Shown one piece after another: positions 7,246-14,203 of a stretch of 23,578 nucleotides of DNA (position 1 is its first letter; each line of letters opens with the position of its first letter). Under the pieces are notes generated by a model that saw only the letters and a list, made by a program, of their open reading frames with translations, made no database searches and was not told the origin of the DNA. The DNA is taken from assembly GCA_021786335.1 (NCBI GenBank), contig JAJYNM010000056.1, positions 1 through 23,578 on the forward strand, in the 5' to 3' direction. A program made the translations under genes and the position numbers. Source of the DNA: an archaeon. Its GTDB lineage: Archaea; Thermoproteota; Nitrososphaeria; Nitrososphaerales; UBA183.

Positions 7246-8949
7246 CTAACGCTGGAAGTAGTCCTTCACAGGCCTGCTCTTCGTAACCAGCTTCTTCGCC
7301 GCCTCGAGCTGGTCGTCCTCCAGCTTCCTGAAGGGGACTTCGGGTTTCGCGCTGAGCTGCACACGGGGCCGGTGCTTCCCCAGCCCTGACACCTCCCTGT
7401 CATGGGCGCCTAGGAGGTCGAGGATCCTCGCCGAAGAGGCGGGTAGGAACGGCTGAAGCACGATGGCGATCGATTCGCACGCCGTCAGGCACGCATGGAT
7501 GACACGCCCGCATTCCTCCTTCTCCGTCTTCACCAGCTTCCATGGCTGCTTGCTCTGAAAATACTCGTTGCCGAGGTCCGCCATGGCCAGCAGCTTGCTC
7601 ATCGCCTCCCTGAACCTGACCTCACCGAGGAGCGCGAGGGACTCCTCACCCAGGCGGGCGACGCCGGCGATGAGCTCTTGTTCGTCTCCAGCCACCACGT
7701 CGACGGTCACATCGCCGCCAAAGTTGTTCCAAGCGAAGGTGGTCGTCCTATGGATGAAGTTCCCAAGGTTCGCCACCAGTTCGTTGTTCACTTTGTTCTT
7801 GAAGTCGTCCCATTTGAACTCAGTGTCCCGTGTCTCTGGGATGATGCCGATTAGATAGTACCGCCAGATGTCCGGGTCCAGGCCGGCTTGAGGGATGCTC
7901 TCGCAGAACACCCCCCAGTTCTTGCTCTTGGAGATCTTGTCTCCTTCGTAGTTGCAGAACTGCAGCCCGACCACGTCGTAGGGGAGGCTGAGTCCTCCGT
8001 GGGCGAAGAGCATGCCAGGCCAGAATATGGTGTGGAAGGGTATGTTGTCCTTCCCCAGGAAGTTGTATATCCGCGTCCTCTCATCAGTCCAGAACCTCTC
8101 CCAAGCCCCCGGGTCCCCTCTCGCGTCACCCCACTCTTTCGTGGCCGAGATGTATCCGATAGGCGCGTCGAACCATACGTAAAACACCTTGCCTCTGTAC
8201 CCGTCGAGGGGGACCGGCACCCCCCATCTGAGGTCCCTGGTGATGGACCTCTTCTTGAGCCCTTCCTTCAGCCAGCCAAGGGCGAGCGAGGTGACCTGCC
8301 CCTTCCAGACTTGGTTTGAACCAATCCACGCCTGGAGCCTGTCTTGCACCTTTCCCAGCTCCAGGAAGAGCTGTTTGCTGTCTTTGAAGACCGGGACGCT
8401 CCCGTCGACCTTGCACCTGGGGTTGATCAGTTGGATAGGGTCGAGGAGGGTGGAGCACTTCTCGCACTGGTCCCCTCTGGCTAGCTCGTAGCCGCAGACA
8501 GGACAGGTCCCCTCGACATATCTGTCGGGGAGGAAGAGCTCGTCCTTCTCGCAATAGGGGAGTCTGAGGACTCCTTCGCTGACGTATCCATTCTCATAGA
8601 TCTTCAGGAAGAACTCCTGGGACGTCTTGTGGTGGGTGGGCGTGGATGTCCTGGAGAAGTTGTCATACGATATCTCGAACCACTTGTAGATCTCCCTGTG
8701 AACGTGGTACATGATGTCGGTCAGCTCCTGGGGGGTGACGCCGAGCTCCAGCGCTGCCACCTCCGTCGGCGTCCCGTTCTCGTCGGTCGCCCCTATGAAG
8801 AGGGTCTCTATGCCTTTCAGCCTGCAATAGCGGGCGAAGATGTCCGCAGGGAGGTGGGAGCCGACCAGGTTGCCCACATGAGGCACCGCGTTCGTGTATG
8901 GGAGCGCACAGAGCACGAGCACCCTTTCCCGTTTGACACCCTTCGACAC
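7246..8949 (-). CDS. metG: Methionyl-tRNA synthetase
   Basis: A 567-residue class I aminoacyl-tRNA synthetase that charges tRNA-Met. The HIGH signature is HVGN (24-27) and the KMSKS loop is KISKS (338-342). A zinc knuckle has cysteines at 149, 152, 162 and 165 (CPVC and CEKC). The Rossmann core is followed by the helical anticodon-binding domain. The protein stops after that domain and lacks the C-terminal EMAP/Trbp-like tRNA-binding extension found in many bacterial enzymes. The start is GTG at 8947-8949. A palindromic GTTTAAAC at 8976-8983, about 30 bases upstream, suggests its own leaderless transcript even though it lies downstream of ahcY in the same direction. Confidence 0.96.
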   Translation of the reverse strand: MSKGVKRERVLVLCALPYTNAVPHVGNLVGSHLPADIFARYCRLKGIETLFIGATDENGTPTEVAALELGVTPQELTDIMYHVHREIYKWFEISYDNFSRTSTPTHHKTSQEFFLKIYENGYVSEGVLRLPYCEKDELFLPDRYVEGTCPVCGYELARGDQCEKCSTLLDPIQLINPRCKVDGSVPVFKDSKQLFLELGKVQDRLQAWIGSNQVWKGQVTSLALGWLKEGLKKRSITRDLRWGVPVPLDGYRGKVFYVWFDAPIGYISATKEWGDARGDPGAWERFWTDERTRIYNFLGKDNIPFHTIFWPGMLFAHGGLSLPYDVVGLQFCNYEGDKISKSKNWGVFCESIPQAGLDPDIWRYYLIGIIPETRDTEFKWDDFKNKVNNELVANLGNFIHRTTTFAWNNFGGDVTVDVVAGDEQELIAGVARLGEESLALLGEVRFREAMSKLLAMADLGNEYFQSKQPWKLVKTEKEECGRVIHACLTACESIAIVLQPFLPASSARILDLLGAHDREVSGLGKHRPRVQLSAKPEVPFRKLEDDQLEAAKKLVTKSRPVKDYFQR

Positions 8950-8975
8950 GGCTCGGAGGCGCGCCCTCGCTTTCA

Positions 8976-8983
8976 GTTTAAAC
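8976..8983 (-). promoter_or_regulatory. Probable internal TATA box of metG
   Basis: GTTTAAAC is the same on both strands and lies in the 40-base gap between the ahcY stop and the metG start. It is centred about 30 bases before the GTG start of metG, so metG may be transcribed separately from the salvage genes upstream of it. Confidence 0.45.
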
Positions 8984-8989
8984 CTTAGC

Positions 8990-10219
8990 TCAGATCTCCC
9001 AGCTCTGGGCGTACGCCTTCTGCTCCTTCGTCATGGAACCTATCGAGATTCCCATGGACTTCAGCGCAGCCCTCGCAACCTCCTCCTCGAGCTCGACCGG
9101 GACCCCGTAGACCTTCTTCTCCATCTTCGAGTGGTCGGCGTGTATCCGTATCGCCGCCATCAACTGGTTCGCAAACGACATCTGCATCACTTCTGGAGGG
9201 TGCCCCTCCGCCGCAACCAGGTTCGCTATCCTCCCCTTCGCGACCACGTACACCCTCTTGCCTGACTGGAGCGTCACCTCATCCACATTCGTCCTGACCT
9301 CCTTCACCTTCTTCGCCTTGGCCAGCAATGTCTTCACGTCGATTTCAACGTCGAAGTGCCCTGCGTTGGACAGGATTGCCCCCTCCTTCATCTTCTCTAT
9401 CGCCGTGTAGGGTATCACCCCCTTCATCCCGGTGGCGGTGACGAACAGGTCGCCCCCGGCTGCTGCGTCGTCTATGCTCGAGACGTCGAAGCCGTCCAGA
9501 TGCGCCTCCAGCGCCTTGATTGGGTCGACCTCCACCACGGTCACTCTGCAGCCCATCCCCCGGGCTCTCATGGCGACCCCCTTGCCGACCCACCCGTAGC
9601 CTACCACGACCGTCCTAATCCCGGCGAGGAGGAGGGACGTGGCCCTCATGATGCCGTCCAGGGTGGACTGCCCGGTCCCGTATCTGTTGTCGAACATGAA
9701 CTTGGTCTTGGCATCGTTGACCGCGATGACCGGATAGGCCAGTCCGCCTTCAGCCTCCAGCGCCTTCAGCCTGACCACCCCTGTCGTGGTCTCCTCGGAC
9801 CCGCCCACGACCCACCTCGCCTTCGAGCGGTGGGCTGCTACATGCAGGTCAGATCCGTCGTCGATTATCTGCTGCGGCCGGTTCCCCAGAACCTGTTCGA
9901 TGCACCAGGAGTACTCCTGGGCCGTCTCACCCCTCCATGCCCACACATCGGTCCTGGTGGACAGGTACGCTGCTATGTCGTCCTGGGTCGAGAGCGGGTT
10001 GGCCGCCGCCAGCTTCACCTCCGCGCCGGCGGAGAGCAGGGCGTCGATGAGCACAGACGTCTCCTTTGTTATGTGCAGGCAGACCCCTATCCTCACCCCC
10101 TCCAGGGGCTTCGACTTCGCGTACTTCTCCTCTAGGCTGGTTAGGGCTCCCATGTGGGCTTTGGCCCAAAGGAAGTTCCTCTCTCCTTCACCGCTCAGCT
10201 TTTGGTCTGCGACCTTCAT
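8990..10219 (-). CDS. ahcY: Adenosylhomocysteinase (S-adenosylhomocysteine hydrolase)
   Basis: A 409-residue NAD-dependent enzyme that splits S-adenosylhomocysteine into homocysteine and adenosine, relieving product inhibition of methyltransferases. The substrate loop CLHITKET (47-54) keeps the His, Thr and Glu that in the human enzyme contact the adenine ring. Other hallmarks are SEETTTGV (141-148), NDAKTKFMFDNRYGTGQS (168-185), the NAD-binding GYGWVGKG (207-214) and NAGHFDVE. YGTGQS in place of the animal YGCRES is the common archaeal and bacterial form. The ATG at 10217-10219 gives the expected N-terminus (VADQKLSGEGERNFLWA). It overlaps the 3' end of the upstream phosphorylase by 32 bases, and GAGGGGACAAGGAC lies just before the start. 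Confidence 0.96.
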   Translation of the reverse strand: MKVADQKLSGEGERNFLWAKAHMGALTSLEEKYAKSKPLEGVRIGVCLHITKETSVLIDALLSAGAEVKLAAANPLSTQDDIAAYLSTRTDVWAWRGETAQEYSWCIEQVLGNRPQQIIDDGSDLHVAAHRSKARWVVGGSEETTTGVVRLKALEAEGGLAYPVIAVNDAKTKFMFDNRYGTGQSTLDGIMRATSLLLAGIRTVVVGYGWVGKGVAMRARGMGCRVTVVEVDPIKALEAHLDGFDVSSIDDAAAGGDLFVTATGMKGVIPYTAIEKMKEGAILSNAGHFDVEIDVKTLLAKAKKVKEVRTNVDEVTLQSGKRVYVVAKGRIANLVAAEGHPPEVMQMSFANQLMAAIRIHADHSKMEKKVYGVPVELEEEVARAALKSMGISIGSMTKEQKAYAQSWEI

Positions 10220-10952
10220 GTCCTTGTCCCCTCAGGCCCCCGATTGCCCCCTCTATCAACTGTTTCACCAGCCTCCCTGTCCTCTCCATCACCCTCGAGA
10301 CCTCTTCATGGCTCACGCTTGGCTGCAGCCCCGCCGCCCAGTTTGTAGCAACCAGCACAGACGAATACTCCATCTGTTTCTCATTGGCAAGGACGACCTC
10401 CGGGACCCCGGTCATCCCCACCACGTCGCCGCCGACCGTCCTGTACATCTTGATCTCAGCGGCGGTCTCGAACCTCGGACCTTCCACGCAGACATACACG
10501 AGGCCCTCGTGCACCTCCAGCCTGAGCTTCTTCGCGGCATTGACCAGGGCCTCGTTCACCCTCCTGCTGTAGGGGTAGGTCATGTCCGTGTGGACCGCCA
10601 CGCTTTCGAAGAAGGTCCCCTCCCTGCGCTTCGTGAAGTCCAAGAACTGCCCCGCCAGGCCGAGGTCCCCAACCTTGAATCCATCGTTCATGGAGCCTAC
10701 GGCGCTGGTCGCGATAACCTCCTTCACACCCAGGCGCTCCAGGGCCACTATGTTCGCCCTGTAGTTGACGGCGTGGGGCGGCGTCCTGTGGCCTTGCCCG
10801 TGCCTCGGGATGACCACGAAATCTCCAGAACGGTCCTCGTACACCGTCACGCGGCCGTACCTTGTCTTCACGCTCCGTGGGCGGCCCAGGTCGAAGTGCT
10901 GGGTCACCCCGGTCCCCGCGATTACCCCAGCCGCGGGCCTCCCGTCAGTCAT
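10188..10952 (-). CDS. Purine nucleoside phosphorylase, MTAP family, predicted 6-oxopurine type
   Basis: A 254-residue trimeric nucleoside phosphorylase of the MTAP/PNP family. Family motifs (numbered from this start) include VIAGTGV near the N-terminus, the phosphate-binding IPRHGQGHRTPPH (about 48-60), NYRAN (63-67) and VEGPRFETAAEI (about 156-167). The base-recognition segment reads TNWAAG (203-208), where MTA phosphorylases have TDYD. Human MTAP uses these Asp residues to bind the adenine amino group, whereas 6-oxopurine PNPs use Asn, so guanosine, inosine or methylthioinosine are likelier substrates; this is inference. The ATG at 10950-10952 overlaps the APRT stop by 8 bases and places the first strand at the usual spot; an in-frame ATG at 10974-10976 would add 8 residues. 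The 3' end overlaps ahcY by 32 bases. Confidence 0.88.
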   Translation of the reverse strand: MTDGRPAAGVIAGTGVTQHFDLGRPRSVKTRYGRVTVYEDRSGDFVVIPRHGQGHRTPPHAVNYRANIVALERLGVKEVIATSAVGSMNDGFKVGDLGLAGQFLDFTKRREGTFFESVAVHTDMTYPYSRRVNEALVNAAKKLRLEVHEGLVYVCVEGPRFETAAEIKMYRTVGGDVVGMTGVPEVVLANEKQMEYSSVLVATNWAAGLQPSVSHEEVSRVMERTGRLVKQLIEGAIGGLRGQGHEGRRPKAER

Positions 10953-11475
10953 ATTTGGAGAGCGCGTAGACCTCATGCCCAGCGAGCTTCTCCCTCCCTT
11001 TCAAGGCGCTGAGCTCGGTCACGAACGCGAATCCGACTACCTCCCCTCCAAGCATCTTGGCCAGGTCTGCCGCAGCCTTCGATGTCCCCCCTGTCGCCAG
11101 AAGGTCGTCCACGACGAGCACCCTGTCCCCCTTGGAGATGGAGTCTGCGTGCATCTCCAGACCCTGGCGGCCATATTCGAGCTCGTAGTTCACGCTCACC
11201 TTCCTAGCGGGGAGCTTCCCCACCTTCCTCGCGGGGACGAACCCTATCCCGAGCCGGTCGGCAAGGGGGGCGCCTACTATGAACCCCCTGGCCTCAATGC
11301 CGACTATCTTGTCGAGCTTCGCCCTCTTCCACCTCTTTTCCAGGGCATCTGTGACACGCCTGGTCAGTTTGCCGTCCTCCCAGAGCGTGGTGAGGTCTTT
11401 GAAATCCACTCCCTTCTTCGGGTAGTCGGGTATGTTCCTGATCGCTTTCTTGACGTCAGCCTCAAGTTTCCCCAT
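10945..11475 (-). CDS. apt: Adenine phosphoribosyltransferase
   Basis: A 176-residue purine salvage enzyme that converts adenine and PRPP to AMP. The PRPP-binding motif VLVVDDLLATGGTS spans 119-132, EARGF (61-65) is the APRT hallmark, and RKVGKLPARK (83-92) matches the flexible catalytic loop. Length is normal. The ATG (11473-11475) shares its A with the TGA stop of the upstream MTA phosphorylase gene, an overlap typical of coupled translation. In context it would take the adenine released by that phosphorylase. Confidence 0.95.
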   Translation of the reverse strand: MGKLEADVKKAIRNIPDYPKKGVDFKDLTTLWEDGKLTRRVTDALEKRWKRAKLDKIVGIEARGFIVGAPLADRLGIGFVPARKVGKLPARKVSVNYELEYGRQGLEMHADSISKGDRVLVVDDLLATGGTSKAAADLAKMLGGEVVGFAFVTELSALKGREKLAGHEVYALSKYD

Positions 11476-12281
11476 CAGGCGTTCAACCTCGCATGCTCTA
11501 GGGCGGAACCGCAGTCGCAGCTGCGCTCCTCAGGCACCCGCCTCACGATCTCTCCGATAAGTCGCGTCAGGTTCCGCAGGTTCTTGTTGAATACCTTGAT
11601 CACCTCTTCGTGGGACACCGGCTTGACACTAGGGTCTCCCTCCAGGCCCGCGTCGTAGTCGGTCACCAGAGATATGTTGAGGTAGCACATCTCCTGCTCC
11701 CGTGCGAGCACAGCTTCAGGGTACTGGGTCATGTTGATTACGTCCCACCCCTGCCGTGAGAAGAACTTGCTCTCTGCCTTGGTCGAGAACCGGGGCCCCT
11801 GAATCACGACCACGGTCCCCGCAGGGTGGTACCCGAGTCCCAGGGCCTCAGCGGCCTCGATTGCCGCCTTCCTCATCTGAGGGCAGTAGGGTGACGCGGT
11901 ACTGACGTGGGTCGTCTCAGGCCCGTCGTAGAAGGTGTCCTTCCTCCCAGAGGTGAAGTTGACGAACTGGTCGCAGAAGACGAGCTCTCCGGGGGCCACG
12001 TCGCCCTTCAGGCTTCCGACCGCGTTGGGGCCAATCACCCTTTTCACGCCGAGCTTCTTGAAGGCTAAGACGTTCGCCCTGTAAGGGACCGCGTGAGGAG
12101 GGTACTCGTGGTGAACCCCATGTCTGGGTATGAAGGCTACCCTTCTCCCTTCGATTTCCGCCAGGGTCACCCTGCCGCTGGGCTTCCCGTAGCGGGTTGT
12201 CGCAGAGAGGCTGCCGGTGCCCTTTGCAAGCTTGTAGAACCCAGAGCCGCCAAAGACGCCGAACTCCGCCCTCGGCTTCAC
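11475..12281 (-). CDS. mtnP: S-methyl-5'-thioadenosine phosphorylase
   Basis: A 268-residue enzyme that splits methylthioadenosine, the by-product of polyamine synthesis and other SAM reactions, into adenine and methylthioribose-1-phosphate. Motifs are FGGSGFY (10-16), IPRHGVHHEYPPHAVPYRAN (51-70), QGPRFSTKAES (161-171), NMTQYPEAVLARE (183-195) and TDYD (207-210), whose Asp residues mark 6-aminopurine specificity. A C-terminal CDC (255-257) is a CxC motif like those described in hyperthermophilic archaeal MTAP and PNP enzymes, where it affects disulfide stability. The start is GTG at 12279-12281, 26 bases after a TATA-like GATTAAATC. It is the first gene of the minus-strand cluster and overlaps apt by one base. 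Confidence 0.93.
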   Translation of the reverse strand: MKPRAEFGVFGGSGFYKLAKGTGSLSATTRYGKPSGRVTLAEIEGRRVAFIPRHGVHHEYPPHAVPYRANVLAFKKLGVKRVIGPNAVGSLKGDVAPGELVFCDQFVNFTSGRKDTFYDGPETTHVSTASPYCPQMRKAAIEAAEALGLGYHPAGTVVVIQGPRFSTKAESKFFSRQGWDVINMTQYPEAVLAREQEMCYLNISLVTDYDAGLEGDPSVKPVSHEEVIKVFNKNLRNLTRLIGEIVRRVPEERSCDCGSALEHARLNA

Positions 12282-12302
12282 AGTCCGCCCCTTCCGGTTT
12301 CC

Positions 12303-12311
12303 GATTTAATC
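12303..12311 (-). promoter_or_regulatory. Probable TATA box of the MTA-phosphorylase cluster
   Basis: GATTAAATC on the minus strand is centred about 26 bases before the GTG at 12281, as expected for a leaderless transcript. It lies in the 93-base divergent gap opposite aIF2-beta, where it is separate from the plus-strand element at 12345-12353. Confidence 0.5.
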
Positions 12312-12344
12312 TTTGGCTCCCGAGGGCTGCTTGGCCCAGAAGAC

Positions 12345-12353
12345 TTGAAATAC
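12345..12353 (+). promoter_or_regulatory. Probable TATA box of aIF2-beta
   Basis: TTGAAATAC is centred about 25 bases before the GTG start at 12375. Its spacing supports this GTG as both transcription and translation start. Confidence 0.4.
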
Positions 12354-12374
12354 CTTGGTCTGACGATTCGGAGA

Positions 12375-12791
12375 GTGCCCAGGTCGTACGAAGAACTCCT
12401 CTCCAGGGCCAGGTCTGGCCTGGACAAGGACGCGAAGCGGTCAGGCGCCCTGAGGCTCGAGCTCCCCGAGCCCGACGTCATCTGGGTGGGTAACAAGACG
12501 ATTTTCCGCAACTACGCCGAGTTCCCCAAGCTTCTGAGGAGGGAATCCAGCCGCGTCCTGATGTACCTCGCAAAAGAGCTCGCCACGGCGGCCTCCCTCG
12601 ACGGGGACCGCGCCATCTTCATAGGGCGGAAGGACCGCGACTCCTTCACCCAGCTCCTACAGCGCTACCTCAAAGACGGTGTGATATGCCCAGTCTGCGG
12701 TAGCCCAGACACGCACCTGGACAAGGAGAAGCGGATGTGGTTCATGGTCTGCGAGGCGTGCGGGGCCAGGTCGGTCGCCAAGGTTGCGTAG
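12375..12791 (+). CDS. Translation initiation factor aIF2 subunit beta
   Basis: A 138-residue subunit of the heterotrimeric factor that brings initiator Met-tRNA to the small ribosomal subunit. It has the N-terminal YEELLSRA helix, the central alpha-beta domain with a basic KDAKRSGALRLELP segment, and a C-terminal zinc ribbon with cysteines at 105, 108, 126 and 129. The frame stays open to about 12093, but the extra residues would overlap mtnP antisense and are not family-like. GTG at 12375 gives the normal archaeal length of about 138 and sits 25 bases after a TATA-like element. DUF424 follows after 3 bases. Confidence 0.92.
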   Translation: MPRSYEELLSRARSGLDKDAKRSGALRLELPEPDVIWVGNKTIFRNYAEFPKLLRRESSRVLMYLAKELATAASLDGDRAIFIGRKDRDSFTQLLQRYLKDGVICPVCGSPDTHLDKEKRMWFMVCEACGARSVAKVA

Positions 12792-12794
12792 AGC

Positions 12795-13106
12795 TTGGCC
12801 GAAAAGGGGTTCTCAGTCAGGACCGCGGAGTACAGGGGTTCGATACTTGTCAACATATGCGACGAAGAGCTGGTGGGGAGGACGGTCTCAGAAGGGGAGC
12901 TGACGGTGCATCTCTCCAAGGACTTCTACTCTGGCGAGGTGGTCAGCAGCGGCGAGGCGCTAAGGCTGATCAGGACTTGCTCCATTGTGAACCTCGCCGG
13001 CTCCAGGTCTGTATCACTGGCCGTCAGCAACAAGTTCGGCGCACCGGAGGCAATACGGGAAATCCAGGACGTGCCCTTCCTTATGATTTACAAGTTCTCG
13101 GGCTAG
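12795..13106 (+). CDS. DUF424 family protein
   Basis: A 103-residue archaeal protein. The pattern [15 protein letters not shown] (20-34), followed by [15 protein letters not shown] and [18 protein letters not shown], matches the archaeal DUF424 family, whose function is not established. Its tight position 3 bases after aIF2-beta suggests a translation-linked role (inference). The start is TTG at 12795 with no strong Shine-Dalgarno sequence, probably reached by coupling. The TAG stop interlocks with the stop codon of dnaJ on the other strand within a CTAG palindrome. Confidence 0.85.
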   Translation: MAEKGFSVRTAEYRGSILVNICDEELVGRTVSEGELTVHLSKDFYSGEVVSSGEALRLIRTCSIVNLAGSRSVSLAVSNKFGAPEAIREIQDVPFLMIYKFSG

Positions 13107-14191
13107 CTGAGGGTTCCGAGCTCCCGCAGCTGCTCTCTCTGCTTCTCAGTCAGCTTCCTCGGGACTTCGACGCGGACGACCACATACTGGTTCCCATAAC
13201 CCCCTCTCCATCCCCCGAACTTTGGGAGCCCCTTGTCTTTGATAGTGAACCTCTCGCCGGGCTGGGTGCCGTGAGGTATCGTAAGTTTGACGTCACCATG
13301 CAGTGTCGGGACCGTGACCTCGGTCCCGAGCATGGCCTCCACTGCGCCTATCTTCACCTCCATGAAGACGTTGCTGGGGTCATCTTCCCCCCTCCCGAAG
13401 ACCCTGTGCGGTGCGACGTTCACCACGACGTATAGGTCTCCCGGTGGGCTCCCCCTCTCCCCGGCGTTCCCCTCGCCCCTGAGTCGGAGGGTGTATCCGT
13501 CTTCGATCCCACCGGGGATCCTGACGCTGATCCTCCTTGTTCTCTCCGTTGTCCCGCGGCCTCTGCAGTCCCTGCAAGGGCTGTCCACAGTGTATCCTCT
13601 CCCTCCGCACTTGCTGCAGGTGGTGACCCTGACTAGGCGCGCGAAGCCTGCCGACTGAACCTTCTGGACCTGGCCCGTCCCGCCGCAGGTAGCGCACTGG
13701 CGGGGCGACGTCCCTGGCCTAGCGCCGCTCCCATCGCAGGTAGCACACACTTCGCTTCTGGGGACCTCGATCTCCCTCTCAGTGTCGCTGACTATGTCTT
13801 CCATGTTCAGCTCCAGATGATAGGTCAGGTCCTCGCCGCGGCTCGGCTGCCGCGCCGTCCCTCCGCCGAAGAACTGTGCGAAGACGTCATCGAAGCCTCC
13901 AAACCCTCCTCCTCGGAAGAACTCCCCGAAGTCGGCCCCCCTGAAGATGTCTTCCTGGCTGTACCTCTGATACACCCCCTCCCGCCCGAAGGAGTCGTAC
14001 TGCCTGCGCTTCTCGTCGTCCGCGAGTACGGCGTACGCCTCTGAAACCTCTTTGAAGCGCGCTTCTGCGTCGGGGGACTTGTTCCTGTCGGGGTGGAACT
14101 GGAGGGCGAGCTTCCTGTAGGCGTCCTTGATCTGGTCCTTGGTCGCCCCCCTCTGGACGCCGAGCACCTCGTAGTAGTCCTTCGTGGCCAC
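13103..14191 (-). CDS. dnaJ: Chaperone protein DnaJ
   Basis: A 362-residue type I Hsp40. The J domain carries HPD at 33-35, followed by a Gly/Phe-rich linker (about 84-112). Four CxxCxGxG-type zinc motifs start at Cys 149, 166, 192 and 206 (the last reads CRDCRGRG), and the C-terminal substrate-binding domains follow. It delivers unfolded clients to DnaK and stimulates ATP hydrolysis. The start is GTG at 14189-14191, 12 bases after the dnaK stop, so it is the last gene of a grpE-dnaK-dnaJ operon. The stop codon overlaps that of the convergent DUF424 gene. Confidence 0.97.
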   Translation of the reverse strand: MATKDYYEVLGVQRGATKDQIKDAYRKLALQFHPDRNKSPDAEARFKEVSEAYAVLADDEKRRQYDSFGREGVYQRYSQEDIFRGADFGEFFRGGGFGGFDDVFAQFFGGGTARQPSRGEDLTYHLELNMEDIVSDTEREIEVPRSEVCATCDGSGARPGTSPRQCATCGGTGQVQKVQSAGFARLVRVTTCSKCGGRGYTVDSPCRDCRGRGTTERTRRISVRIPGGIEDGYTLRLRGEGNAGERGSPPGDLYVVVNVAPHRVFGRGEDDPSNVFMEVKIGAVEAMLGTEVTVPTLHGDVKLTIPHGTQPGERFTIKDKGLPKFGGWRGGYGNQYVVVRVEVPRKLTEKQREQLRELGTLS

Positions 14192-14203
14192 GGAGGCTAT
14201 CCC

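Noticed and set aside
9786..11012. A 408-codon plus-strand open frame opposite ahcY and the phosphorylase gene, and a similar one at 10765-11658
   Set aside because: The products are low-complexity and rich in Pro, Arg, His and Ser, with no recognisable motif. They lie antisense to well-conserved genes, as expected in GC-rich DNA.
12093..12374. Upstream extension of the aIF2-beta frame by 94 codons
   Set aside because: The extension overlaps the start of mtnP antisense and does not look like the family. GTG at 12375 gives the normal length and has a TATA-like element at the right distance.
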